This document shows positions 27,525 to 37,730 of a DNA stretch of 64,000 nt, piece after piece; positions within the stretch are counted from its first letter, which is position 1; each line of letters begins with the position of its first letter. A program made the translations under genes and the position numbers. Under the pieces are notes generated by a model. That model worked only from the letters and a program-made list of their open reading frames with translations, was not told the DNA's origin and did not search any database. Origin of the DNA: Stenotrophomonas daejeonensis. Its GTDB lineage: Bacteria > Pseudomonadota > Gammaproteobacteria > Xanthomonadales > Xanthomonadaceae. Location: positions 1 through 64,000 of the forward strand of contig NZ_LDJP01000022.1 in the NCBI RefSeq assembly GCF_001431505.1. Direction: 5' to 3'.

Positions 27525-30311
27525 ATGAGCAGATTAGTCCTGATCGACGGGTCCAGTTACCTGTACCGCGCCTTCCACGCGCTGCCGCCGCTGTCCAACG
27601 CCGCCGGCGAACCCACCGGCGCGCTGTTCGGCGTGGTCAACATGCTGCGCGCCACGCTGAAGGAAAAGCCCGACTACGTCGCCTTCGTGGTCGATGCGCC
27701 GGGCAAGACCTTCCGCGACGACCTGTACGCCGAGTACAAGGCCAACCGCCCGCCGATGCCCGACGAGTTGCGCGCGCAGGTGCAGCCGATGTGCGACATC
27801 GTGCACGCGCTGGGCATCGACATCCTGCGCGTGCCGGGCGTGGAGGCCGACGACGTGATCGGCACGCTGGCGCTGGCCGCCGCCGCCGATGGGCTGGAGG
27901 TGACCATCTCCACCGGCGACAAGGACTTCGCCCAGCTGGTGCGCCCGGGCGTGATCCTGGTCAACACCATGACCGGCAGCCGTACCGATTCGGACGCGGC
28001 GGTGCTGGACAAGTTCGGCGTGCGCGCCGCGCAGATCGTCGATTACCTCGCGCTGATGGGCGACGCCGTGGACAACGTGCCCGGCGTGGAGAAGTGCGGC
28101 CCCAAGACCGCGGCCAAGTGGCTGGCCGAATACGGCACGCTGGACGGGGTGATCGCCGCCGCGCCGGCGATGAAGGGCAAGATCGGCGAGAACCTGCGCG
28201 CCGCCTTGCCGCGGCTGCCGCTGAACCGCGATCTGGTCACCATCCGCACCGACGTGGCGCTGGAGCAGGGCCCGCGCGACCTGCAGCTGCGCGAACAGGA
28301 CGTGGAGGTCCTGCGCGGCCTGTACGGCCGCTACGGCTTCACCCAGGCGCTGCGCGAGCTGGGCGGCAGCGCGCCATTGCCGGAAGTCGCCGAGGGCGGC
28401 ACCAGCAGCCTGCGCGGCACCGCCGCCGGCTATGCCAAGGCCGGTGATGCCGCGCCGGTCGGCGAGGTGGATGCGGCGCTGGCGGCCAAGGGCGAATACG
28501 AAACCGTGCTGACCGACGAGCAGTTGCAGGCTTGGGTGCAGCGCCTGCGGGCGGCCGACGGCTTCGCCTTCGACACCGAAACCGATGCGCTGGACGCGAT
28601 GCGCGCGCGGCTGGTCGGCATCAGCCTGGCGGTCGAGCCGGGCACGGCCGCCTACATCCCGGTCGGCCACGACTATCCCGGCGCGCCGCCGCAGCTGCCG
28701 ATGGAACAGGTGCTCGATGCGCTGCGCCCGCTGCTGGAGGACGCGGCGAAGGACAAGCTCGGCCAGCACGGCAAGTACGACCTGCACGTGCTGCGCCGCC
28801 ACGGCGTGGAGGTGCGCGGCTATGCCGACGACACCATGCTGGAGAGCTTCGTGTTCAATTCCACCGCCACCCGCCACGACATGGACTCGCTGGCGCAGCG
28901 CTACCTCGGCTACACCACCACCCGCTTCGAGGACGTGGCCGGCAAGGGCGCCAAGCAGATCTCGTTCTCGCAGGTGGGCCTGGACGAGGCCAGCGCCTAC
29001 GCCGCCGAGGATGCCGACATCACCCTGCGTCTGCACCGTGTGCTGGCGCCGCAGCTGGCGGCCGTACCGGCGCTGGAGAAGGTCTATCGCGACATCGAGA
29101 TGCCGCTGGTGCCGGTGCTGGCGCGCGTGGAGGCCAACGGCGTGTGCATCGACGGCGCCGAATTGCGGCGGCAGAGCGTCGAGTTATCGTCGCGCATGCT
29201 GGCCGCGCAGCAGAAGGCCACCGAGCTGGCCGGGCGCAGCTTCAACCTCGATTCGCCCAAGCAGTTGCAGGCGGTGCTGTTCGACGAACTCGGCCTGCCG
29301 GCGCTGGTGAAGACGCCCAAGGGCCAGCCTTCGACCAACGAGGAGGCACTGGAGGCGATCGCCGAGCAGCACGAGCTGCCGCGGGTGATCCTCGAATACC
29401 GCGGCCTGGCCAAGCTGCGCAGCACCTACACCGACAAGCTGCCGGAGATGGTCAACCCCGACACCGGCCGCGTGCACACCAGCTACCACCAGTCCGGCGC
29501 GGCCACCGGGCGGCTGTCCTCGTCCGACCCCAACCTGCAGAACATCCCGATCCGCACCGACGACGGCCGCCGCATCCGCAAGGCTTTCGTCGCCCCGCCG
29601 GGGCGCAAGCTGCTGGCCTGCGACTACTCGCAGATCGAGTTGCGGATCATGGCCCACCTGTCCGGGGACCCCGGCCTGATCCGCGCCTTCGAGCAGGGCC
29701 TGGACGTGCACCGCGCCACCGCCGCGGAAGTGTTCGGGCGCGCGCTGGAGGAGGTGACGGCCAACGAGCGCCGCGCCGCCAAGGCGATCAACTTCGGCCT
29801 GATGTACGGCATGAGCGCATTCGGGCTGGCCAAGAACCTGGGCATCGACCGCGGCCAGGCGCAGGACTACGTGTCGCTGTACTTCAGCCGCTACCCGGCG
29901 GTGCGCGATTTCATGGAGCGCATGCGCGAGCAGGCGCGCGAGCAGGGCTACGTGGAGACGCTGTTCGGCCGCCGCCTGTATCTGAACGACATCCACGCCC
30001 GCAACCAGAACCTGCGCGCCGGCGCCGAACGCGCGGCGATCAACGCGCCGATGCAGGGCACCGCGGCGGACATCATCAAGCGCGCGATGGTCAGCGTGGA
30101 CGGTTGGCTGACCGACCAGCGCAACGCGTCCGGTGAAAACCGCGCGCTGATGATCCTGCAGGTACACGACGAACTGGTGTTCGAGGCCGATGCGGATTTC
30201 ATCGACACCCTGCGCGGCGAAGTGGAGGCGCGCATGACCGCGGCCGCATCGCTGCGGGTACCGCTGGTGGTGGACAGCGGGGTGGGGGATAACTGGGACG
30301 AGGCGCACTGA
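27525..30311 (+). CDS. polA: DNA polymerase I
   Basis: A 928-residue full-length Pol I with all three domains. The 5'-3' exonuclease runs to about 290 (LIDGSSYLYRAFHALPPL; STGDKDFAQLV). The 3'-5' exonuclease is about 320-515, with FAFDTETDAL (Exo I), GQHGKYDLHVL (Exo II, with His in place of the E. coli Asn) and YAAEDADITL (Exo III). The polymerase is C-terminal: CDYSQIELRIMAHLSGD, RRAAKAINFGLMYGMSAFGL and VHDELVFE (about 880). It fills gaps in repair and processes Okazaki fragments. An imperfect copy of its last codons lies just downstream. Confidence 0.97.
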   Translation: MSRLVLIDGSSYLYRAFHALPPLSNAAGEPTGALFGVVNMLRATLKEKPDYVAFVVDAPGKTFRDDLYAEYKANRPPMPDELRAQVQPMCDIVHALGIDILRVPGVEADDVIGTLALAAAADGLEVTISTGDKDFAQLVRPGVILVNTMTGSRTDSDAAVLDKFGVRAAQIVDYLALMGDAVDNVPGVEKCGPKTAAKWLAEYGTLDGVIAAAPAMKGKIGENLRAALPRLPLNRDLVTIRTDVALEQGPRDLQLREQDVEVLRGLYGRYGFTQALRELGGSAPLPEVAEGGTSSLRGTAAGYAKAGDAAPVGEVDAALAAKGEYETVLTDEQLQAWVQRLRAADGFAFDTETDALDAMRARLVGISLAVEPGTAAYIPVGHDYPGAPPQLPMEQVLDALRPLLEDAAKDKLGQHGKYDLHVLRRHGVEVRGYADDTMLESFVFNSTATRHDMDSLAQRYLGYTTTRFEDVAGKGAKQISFSQVGLDEASAYAAEDADITLRLHRVLAPQLAAVPALEKVYRDIEMPLVPVLARVEANGVCIDGAELRRQSVELSSRMLAAQQKATELAGRSFNLDSPKQLQAVLFDELGLPALVKTPKGQPSTNEEALEAIAEQHELPRVILEYRGLAKLRSTYTDKLPEMVNPDTGRVHTSYHQSGAATGRLSSSDPNLQNIPIRTDDGRRIRKAFVAPPGRKLLACDYSQIELRIMAHLSGDPGLIRAFEQGLDVHRATAAEVFGRALEEVTANERRAAKAINFGLMYGMSAFGLAKNLGIDRGQAQDYVSLYFSRYPAVRDFMERMREQAREQGYVETLFGRRLYLNDIHARNQNLRAGAERAAINAPMQGTAADIIKRAMVSVDGWLTDQRNASGENRALMILQVHDELVFEADADFIDTLRGEVEARMTAAASLRVPLVVDSGVGDNWDEAH

Positions 30312-30442
30312 CAACGTTTGCCACGGCCATTCATTTCGCTGGTGCGTGGCGACGCGAGACGCCTGGTCGCCGCCGAAGGACGTGCATGGTGCGGGACGAG
30401 GCGCATTGACGGCCATTCATTCCATCGCTGCGTGGCGGCGCG
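30295..30442 (+). repeat. Imperfect direct duplication of the polA 3' end
   Basis: GGGACGAGGCGCACTGAC with the following 45 bases (30295-30357) is repeated about 98 bp later (30393-30442) as GGGACGAGGCGCATTGAC plus a shorter, diverged tail. The second copy holds a duplicate of the last polA codons and stop. Confidence 0.75.
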
Positions 30443-30711
30443 ATGGGCGCGGCCGTCGCGGTGGATATGCCGGGGCGCCGTCCATCGGAAAACCGCGTGC
30501 TCCCGCGAGGATTTCCGTGGTGCCGGACTCTGTGATCGGCACCACTTTTTTCCGGTTATTTAACGTCGCGGGTGCACATGGATGGAACGTTGCGTCATGC
30601 GGCGCGCATTCAACATTTGCAACGTTGTCGTGCGCATGAATCGCCCCTTAATCCTTCCGAAAAACACGCGCGTTCTTCACGATCCATCAATGTCGGAAAT
30701 GGTCATATAGC

Positions 30712-30840
30712 CCTCGACAGGCGCAACGCCTGTCCTGGATCTCTCCCATCCCCTGGAGCAGATCTCCGAGCGGGGATTCCTCCCCAAGTTCCCGCTCCCG
30801 GCCCCGTCGATCCCCCCCTGGTCGACGGGGCTTCTTTTTT
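30712..30840 (+). ncRNA. Probable C-rich-loop small RNA (sX13-like)
   Basis: Downstream of polA, a segment folds as successive hairpins. There is an 8-bp stem GACAGGCG/CGCCTGTC (30716-30734); a stem GATCT/AGATC (30738-30765 region) with loop containing CCCATCCCC; a stem GAGCGGG/CCCGCTC (30768-30797) with loop TTCCTCCCCAAG; and a rho-independent terminator (30802-30840) whose loop is also C-rich. CATATA (30704-30709) is a -10-like box. Position next to polA, size near 120 bases, and hairpins with C-rich loops match my recollection of Xanthomonas sX13, a small RNA that pairs with G-rich ribosome-binding regions. The identification is inference; the fold is seen. Confidence 0.65.
30802..30840 (+). 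terminator. Rho-independent terminator of the small RNA
   Basis: CCCCGTCGA (30802-30810) pairs with TCGACGGGG (30822-30830), followed by CTTCTTTTTT. A strong intrinsic terminator, too far from polA (about 490 bp) to be simply its own. Confidence 0.9.
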
Positions 30841-30981
30841 GCCCCGATCACGTGACATCCGGGCCGGGCGACGCCTTCGACATGCCGCTGAAGATGGAGG
30901 TCGCGCCATCCGCCCGCGGCCGATGCGGCATCCGCGAATGGAATCGTGGGGCGCCGGCACGCGGGTGCCAGCGTGCCGGCG

Positions 30982-31914
<933 letters not shown>

Positions 31915-31924
31915 GCGCAGGTGT

Positions 31925-32488
31925 TCAGCGGAACAGGGCGCGCACGTCCGGCCGGCACAGCCTGAGCACCAGCCAGCCGTGCAGGGCGGCGAAGGCCAGC
32001 GCGGTGATGCCGGCACTGGCCAGCGCGACCCAGCGCCCACTACGCATCTGCAACATGGCCTCGCGGCCCTGCGCCGTGGCGAGGAAGTCGGCTGGCAGCA
32101 TCGCCTGCATCGCGTCGAACATGCCGTCGAGCAGCGGCAGCATGGCGAAGTTGGCCACGGCCACGGCGACGAGGAACACGATGAAGCCCCGGCGCCCCCA
32201 CCCGCGATGGCGCAGCAGTGCCCACGACACCGCGGCGAAGGCCAGCGCCAGCAGCAGCATCGCCAGGCTCAGTGATAGTGCGTGGTGCAATGCCCACTCC
32301 AGCGCCGGCGGCACCGGCAGGTATTGCCGCTGCAGCCAGCCGACGGGGTCGAACTGGTCCAGCAGCGTGGCCAGCAGCAGCTGCAGCAGGCACCAGAGCA
32401 CGGACAGGCCGGCCATCAGCAGCGACAGCTTCGCGGTGACATCGACGAACGCCGCGGCGGCGCTGCGGGGTGGCGGGAGTGGATTCAT
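31925..32488 (-). CDS. Four-helix inner-membrane protein
   Basis: A 187-residue protein with four hydrophobic segments (LSLLMAGLSVLWCLLQLLLA; LSLAMLLLALAFAAVSWALL; GFIVFLVAVAVANFAMLPLL; WVALASAGITALAFAALHGW). No family or motif is recognised. It lies just upstream of hemF on the same strand with 22 bp between, so partial cotranscription is possible despite the separate -10 of hemF. Confidence 0.75.
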   Translation of the reverse strand: MNPLPPPRSAAAAFVDVTAKLSLLMAGLSVLWCLLQLLLATLLDQFDPVGWLQRQYLPVPPALEWALHHALSLSLAMLLLALAFAAVSWALLRHRGWGRRGFIVFLVAVAVANFAMLPLLDGMFDAMQAMLPADFLATAQGREAMLQMRSGRWVALASAGITALAFAALHGWLVLRLCRPDVRALFR

Positions 32489-32559
32489 GCGGGAAGCACG
32501 CAGGAAAGGAGGGCCGCACTATCGCCGGGTTCGTGGTGTTTTTACAGGCCGGGGCGACG

Positions 32560-33000
32560 TCACGGCAGCCGGGCGGAATACGCCGGGGGCGTGGCCCAGG
32601 CCTGCCTGCCGGCCCGTGCGGCCGGCAGGATGTGGCGTTCGCTCAGCGGCGCCAGCTTCACGCCGTGCGGCGCCTGCAGCGGAATCCACGCCAGCTCGGC
32701 GATCTCCGCCTGCACCCGCGGCGTGCCGTCCACTTCGACGAGATAGGCGGCGCCCTGCACGCGCCGGCCAGGTTCGTTGACGGCGTTTTCCTCGAACGTG
32801 CCCAGCGCCCGCGCGCTGCCTTCGCGCAGGGCCACGCCCAGCTCCTCGCGCAGTTCGCGCGCCAGCGTCTGCAGTGGCTCCTCGCCGGTCTCGCGCTTGC
32901 CGCCGGGCTGGATGAAGCTGTCCGAGCCGTGCTTGCGCACCACCAGCACGCGGCCGGCGGCGTCGAGGATCACCGCGGTGACGATGCGGATGGGGGGCAT
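32560..33000 (-). CDS. Nudix hydrolase
   Basis: A 146-residue protein with the complete Nudix box GX5EX7REUXEEXGU: Gly-Lys-Arg-Glu-Thr-Gly-Glu, then RELREELGV, at about residues 33-55. It hydrolyses nucleoside diphosphate-linked compounds; substrate not predictable. The C-terminal tail (AARAGRQAWATPPAYSARLP) is low in conservation. AAATAT lies about five bases before the ATG at 33000, so the message may be leaderless. A perfect 30-bp inverted repeat lies upstream. Confidence 0.92.
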   Translation of the reverse strand: MPPIRIVTAVILDAAGRVLVVRKHGSDSFIQPGGKRETGEEPLQTLARELREELGVALREGSARALGTFEENAVNEPGRRVQGAAYLVEVDGTPRVQAEIAELAWIPLQAPHGVKLAPLSERHILPAARAGRQAWATPPAYSARLP

Positions 33001-33028
33001 GGCGGATATTTGCGCTCGGTGTTTATTT

Positions 33029-33096
33029 GCAGGAGCGACGCGAGTCGCGACGAGGCTTCACCGGGAAAGCCTCGTCGCGACTCGCGTCGCTCCTGC
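33029..33096. repeat. 30-bp perfect inverted repeat (long hairpin)
   Basis: Arms 33029-33058 and 33067-33096 are exact reverse complements around an 8-base loop. The arms carry GCAGGAGCGACGCGAGTCGC, a sequence type often found between genes in this bacterial group. It sits between the S9 peptidase stop and the Nudix start on the same strand, where it may block read-through. Confidence 0.95.
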
Positions 33097-33137
33097 GGAA
33101 CGCGGCAAGGGCGGTGGGTGGCCGCCCTTGCCCAGGG

Positions 33138-35501
33138 TCATTTCAGGTTTTCCTCGAACAGCCTGAGGATGCGCTTGTACTCGTCCAGCCAGGAGTCGGC
33201 GCGGGTGAAGCCGTGGCGTTCCAGCGGGTACGGCGCGATCGACCAGTTGTCCTTGTGCAGTTCGATCAGGCGCTGGGTCATGTTGACCGAGTCCTGGAAG
33301 AACACGTTGTCGTCGATCATGCCGTGGGCGATCAGCAGGTGGTCCTGCAGGCCGTCGGCATACTCGATCGGCGAGGACACGCGGTACGCCTCCGGGTCGA
33401 TGTCCGGGGTGTTGAGGATGTTGCTGGTGTAGCCGTGGTTGTACTGGTGCCAGTCGCCGACCGGGCGCAGCGCGGCGCCGGCCTTGAACGTGCCCGGCGC
33501 GCGGTACAGCGCCATGAAGGTCATGAAGCCGCCGTAGGAGCCGCCGTAGATGCCGGCGTGGTCGCGGTCGCCCTGCTGCTCGCGCACCAGCCAGTCCAGC
33601 CCGTCCTGGTAGTCCTCCAGTTCCGGGTGGCCCATGTTGCGGTAGATGGCGGTGCGCCAGTCGCGGCCGTAGCCCTCGCTGCCGCGGTAGTCCATGTCCA
33701 GCACGATGTAGCCCTGCTGCACCAGCAGGTTGTGGAACATCTGCTCGCGGAAGTAGGTGGGGTAGCGCTGGTGCACGTTCTGCAGGTAACCGGCGCCGTG
33801 CACGAACATCACGATCGGGTATTTCTTCCCCGGTTCCTTGTGCTCGGGGCCGTAGTACTTGGCCCAGACGTGGCCCGCGCCATGTTGCGACGGCACCGCC
33901 ACCAGCTGCGGCTGGACCCATTGGCGCGCCTTGAATCCGGCGCTGCGGGTGTCGGTGAGCACGCGCGCGCTGCCGCCGGTGGCCGGCACCACCGCCAGCT
34001 GCGGCGGCAGGTAGGCGCCCGAATAGCGCACCAACAGCTGGCTGCCGTCGGGCGAGAGCGAGAAATCCTCGACGCCGTTCAGGTCGGTCAGCTCGCGCAC
34101 CTGGCCGCTGGCGGCATCGACGCTGCACACCTCGTAGTCGTGCGGGGCCTGCTGGTTGCACAGGAAGAAGAAGCCCTTGCCGTCGGCCGACAATTCCGGC
34201 GCGGAGGTTTCCCACTGGCCGCCGGTCAATGCGCGCGGCTTGCCGCTGCCCGATTGCGTGTACAGGTGCGACCAGCCGCTTTCCTCGGACAGCAGCCACA
34301 GGGTGCGGCCGTCGTCCATCCAGCCGAAGTCGTTGAAGCTCCAGTTGATCCAGCCCGGGTCGGTGAGCCGGTGGCGGTTCTGCAGCCGGCCGCCGGCATC
34401 GACGCCGACGATCCAGCGGTCCTTGTTGTCGTTGGCGCGCAGCATCACCGCGGCCTGGCTGCCGTCGGCGTTCCACTGGATGCCGCCGCCCATGAAGTCG
34501 CCCATCACCTGCACGCCGCGGTTGCCCTTCAGCGGTTCCTTGCCGGCGGCCTTGCGCAGCGCGGCCAGCGGGTCGGTGGCGATGCCGGGCAGGGCGTCCA
34601 GCGCCAGCGGTTTGACCTCGCCCGTCGCGGCGTCGACCAGCCACAGCGCATGCGGCGCGAAGCCGTTGCGGCCGACCCGCTCGCGGGTGTCCTCGCTTTC
34701 CTCGTAGCCGGATTCGGTGACGTACAGCGGCATCTTGCCGCCGCGGCCCTCGTCGAAGCCCTTGGGCTTGGTCACCACGATCAGGTGGGTGGCGTCGGGC
34801 GAGAGCGCGCTGTCCACGATCTCCACGTCGGCGCCAAGGTAGACCGGGCCCGGCGCGCGGGTCGGGTCGCTCTGGCGCCAGCGCTCGCCCTGCTCGCGCA
34901 GGGCCTCGCGCTGGGCGCGGTCGCGGCGCAGGGTTTCCAGCGCGTGCAGCTGCTGGTCGCGCAGCACGTCGGCCTTGGGCGCGTCGGCGGGGTTCTTTTC
35001 GGCCTTGAGCTGGGCGACCAGCGCGGTCGCGCCGCTGCCGGCGTCCCCGTGGTACCAGTCGTTGCCGACGTTCCACAGCACGCCGCCGTCGTTGGCGAAC
35101 GCCACGTTTGATGCGCTCTCGTTGCCGCGGGTGAGCTGGGTCAGCGCGCCGCTGCGCAGGTCGCGCACGAACACGTCGCCGTTGCGCACGAAGGCCATGC
35201 GCTGGCGCTGGCGGTCGTAGGCGCGGTTGGCCGCGTCGAGGGTGCCGCGCTGGTCGTCGGCGACCTGCTGCGCCGCGCCGCCGGCCACCGGCTGGCGGAA
35301 GGTATCGCGCACCGGGCTGCCCTGGCGCTTGAGCGTGTACTCGACCTGCTGGCCGTTCCACGACCACCATGCCGATTCCACCGGCGGCCCGATCCAGTCC
35401 GGGTCGGCCATCGCCTGTTCGATGGTGATCGGCGTGGGCGCGGCGTGGGCGCCACCGACGGCGGCCAACAGCAGCAGGGACAGGGGCAGGAATCTGGGCA
35501 T
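33138..35501 (-). CDS. Exported S9-family prolyl oligopeptidase (DPP4-like)
   Basis: A 787-residue serine peptidase. It has a signal peptide (MPRFLPLSLLLLAAVGGAHA), a beta-propeller region (blades such as WSWNGQQVEYTLKRQG and DFSLSPDGSQLLVRYSG) and a C-terminal alpha/beta-hydrolase. The catalytic residues are visible: Ser in IYGGSYGGFMTF, Asp in HGMIDDNVFF and His in LERHGFTRADS. It would cut proline-containing peptides in the periplasm. ATG 35501 opens the signal peptide; the in-frame upstream extension from 35573 is Pro/Ala-rich leader. It is divergent from the AMP-ligase of the pigment cluster and probably not part of it. Confidence 0.93.
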   Translation of the reverse strand: MPRFLPLSLLLLAAVGGAHAAPTPITIEQAMADPDWIGPPVESAWWSWNGQQVEYTLKRQGSPVRDTFRQPVAGGAAQQVADDQRGTLDAANRAYDRQRQRMAFVRNGDVFVRDLRSGALTQLTRGNESASNVAFANDGGVLWNVGNDWYHGDAGSGATALVAQLKAEKNPADAPKADVLRDQQLHALETLRRDRAQREALREQGERWRQSDPTRAPGPVYLGADVEIVDSALSPDATHLIVVTKPKGFDEGRGGKMPLYVTESGYEESEDTRERVGRNGFAPHALWLVDAATGEVKPLALDALPGIATDPLAALRKAAGKEPLKGNRGVQVMGDFMGGGIQWNADGSQAAVMLRANDNKDRWIVGVDAGGRLQNRHRLTDPGWINWSFNDFGWMDDGRTLWLLSEESGWSHLYTQSGSGKPRALTGGQWETSAPELSADGKGFFFLCNQQAPHDYEVCSVDAASGQVRELTDLNGVEDFSLSPDGSQLLVRYSGAYLPPQLAVVPATGGSARVLTDTRSAGFKARQWVQPQLVAVPSQHGAGHVWAKYYGPEHKEPGKKYPIVMFVHGAGYLQNVHQRYPTYFREQMFHNLLVQQGYIVLDMDYRGSEGYGRDWRTAIYRNMGHPELEDYQDGLDWLVREQQGDRDHAGIYGGSYGGFMTFMALYRAPGTFKAGAALRPVGDWHQYNHGYTSNILNTPDIDPEAYRVSSPIEYADGLQDHLLIAHGMIDDNVFFQDSVNMTQRLIELHKDNWSIAPYPLERHGFTRADSWLDEYKRILRLFEENLK

Positions 35502-35732
35502 CGTGGGCACCGGTGGAAGAAAACCGGCAAAGCCTAGCAGCCGGGCAGGCGCGGGGGCTGGGCCAGTGGTCATGGATGGGCGCGCACCACTTCAAGCGGG
35601 TGGCGTCTCGAGTCCCCTTGCGTCGCCGCCCGCAGAGACATGGATGGTGCGAATGCACGCGCGCCCCGCATTATGCTGGGCGCCGGCCGCGCCTTGGTTC
35701 CGCGGCCCTCGTCTTCCCAAGGTTTGTCTCGC

Positions 35733-37076
35733 GTGCCCGTCGCCGATCCGTCTTCCCCGTCCCGCCATCCCCTCGCCGTTGGTGAACCCGCACGACTGCT
35801 GGCGATTGCCGGCGGCGAGCGGATCGACCTGTCCATGTTCTTCGAGCATGTGCGCGGGGTGGCGGCGTTGCTGCCGCCGGGCCGGCATGCGGTCAATCTG
35901 TGCGAGGACCGCTACCGCTTCCTGGTCGGCTTCTGCGCGATCGCCCTGCGCGGGCAGGTGAACCTGTTGCCGCCCTCGCGCGCGCCGGCGGTGGTGGCCG
36001 AGGTGCAGCGCCGCCACGAGCGGACCTGGTGCCTGGGCGACCGCGCGCCCGACCCGCTGCCGGCCGACTGGTTCGTGCTGCCGGCGGAGCTGCCGCGGTT
36101 GCCGGGTGAAACCCCGATGCTCGACGCGGCGCAGCTGGTCGCCATCGGTTTCACCTCCGGCAGCACCGGCGCACCCACCGCCAACCCGAAGCACTGGGGC
36201 GCGTTCGCGACCAGTACCTTGCAGAACCTGCAGGCGTTGGCCGACCTGTGGGAGGGCATGCCGACGGTGATCGCCACGGTGCCGCCGCAGCACATGTACG
36301 GCATGGAAATGTCGGTGCTGCTGCCGCTGCTGGCCCCGGCCGCGCTGCATGCCGGCCGGCCGTTCTTCCCGCAGGACGTGGCGCAGGCGCTGGCCGAGGC
36401 GACCGCGCCGCGGCTGCTGGTCACCACGCCGGTGCACCTGAAGGCGCTGGTGGAATCGGGCGTGGCATTGCCGCCGCTGGCCGGCATCGTCACCGCCACC
36501 GCCCCCCTGCCGCAGGCGCTGGCCGAAGCGGCCGAACGGCGTTTCGCCACGCAGGTGCGCGAGGTGTTCGGGTCCACCGAAACCTGCATCTTCGCCCGTC
36601 GCCGCACCGCCCGCGAGCAGGCCTGGACGTTGTTGCCGGGCGTGCGCCTGGAGCCGCAGGAGGAAGGCACGCTGGTGCATGCACCGCACCTGCCGGAGGC
36701 GGTGGCGCTGGCCGATCTGGTCGAGCTGCTGCCGGAAGACCGCTTCCTGTTGCGCGGCCGCCGCGCCGACCTGCTGGAGATCGCCGGCAAGCGTGCCTCG
36801 CTGGGTGACCTGACCCGGCGCCTGCAGGCGGTGCACGGCGTGCGCGATGCGGTGGTGGTGCAGTTGGACCCGGAGCCGGGCCAGACGGTGGGCCGCATCG
36901 CGGCATTGGTGGTTGCGCCGGGGTGCGGGGAGGCGGAGATCCTGCACGAATTGCGTGCCGGCATGGACCCGGTGTTCCTGCCGCGGCCGCTGCGCAAGGT
37001 GGAGGCTTTGCCGCGCAATGAGACGGGGAAGTTGCCGAGGGATGCGGTACTGGCGTTGTTGCGGGGCGGGGAATAA
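35733..37076 (+). CDS. Aryl-polyene/xanthomonadin AMP-dependent acyl ligase
   Basis: A 447-residue adenylate-forming enzyme. It has the P-loop GFTSGSTGAPTANPK (about 139-153), TVPPQHMYGMEMS, VFGSTETCIFARRR, GRRADLLEIAGKR and the C-terminal catalytic Lys in NETGKLPRD. It would activate a hydroxybenzoate or acyl starter for loading on the ACP. The GTG at 35733 is preferred because homologues begin shortly before this domain; an in-frame ATG at 35640 would add 31 atypical residues. It converges on XanB2 across a repeat island. Starter chemistry is inferred from the cluster. Confidence 0.88.
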   Translation: MPVADPSSPSRHPLAVGEPARLLAIAGGERIDLSMFFEHVRGVAALLPPGRHAVNLCEDRYRFLVGFCAIALRGQVNLLPPSRAPAVVAEVQRRHERTWCLGDRAPDPLPADWFVLPAELPRLPGETPMLDAAQLVAIGFTSGSTGAPTANPKHWGAFATSTLQNLQALADLWEGMPTVIATVPPQHMYGMEMSVLLPLLAPAALHAGRPFFPQDVAQALAEATAPRLLVTTPVHLKALVESGVALPPLAGIVTATAPLPQALAEAAERRFATQVREVFGSTETCIFARRRTAREQAWTLLPGVRLEPQEEGTLVHAPHLPEAVALADLVELLPEDRFLLRGRRADLLEIAGKRASLGDLTRRLQAVHGVRDAVVVQLDPEPGQTVGRIAALVVAPGCGEAEILHELRAGMDPVFLPRPLRKVEALPRNETGKLPRDAVLALLRGGE

Positions 37077-37078
37077 TT

Positions 37079-37727
<649 letters not shown>

Positions 37728-37730
37728 CGG

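Noticed and set aside
30312-30700. Short open frames between polA and the small RNA
   Set aside because: No ribosome-binding sites, no recognisable protein, and part is a duplicated polA tail.
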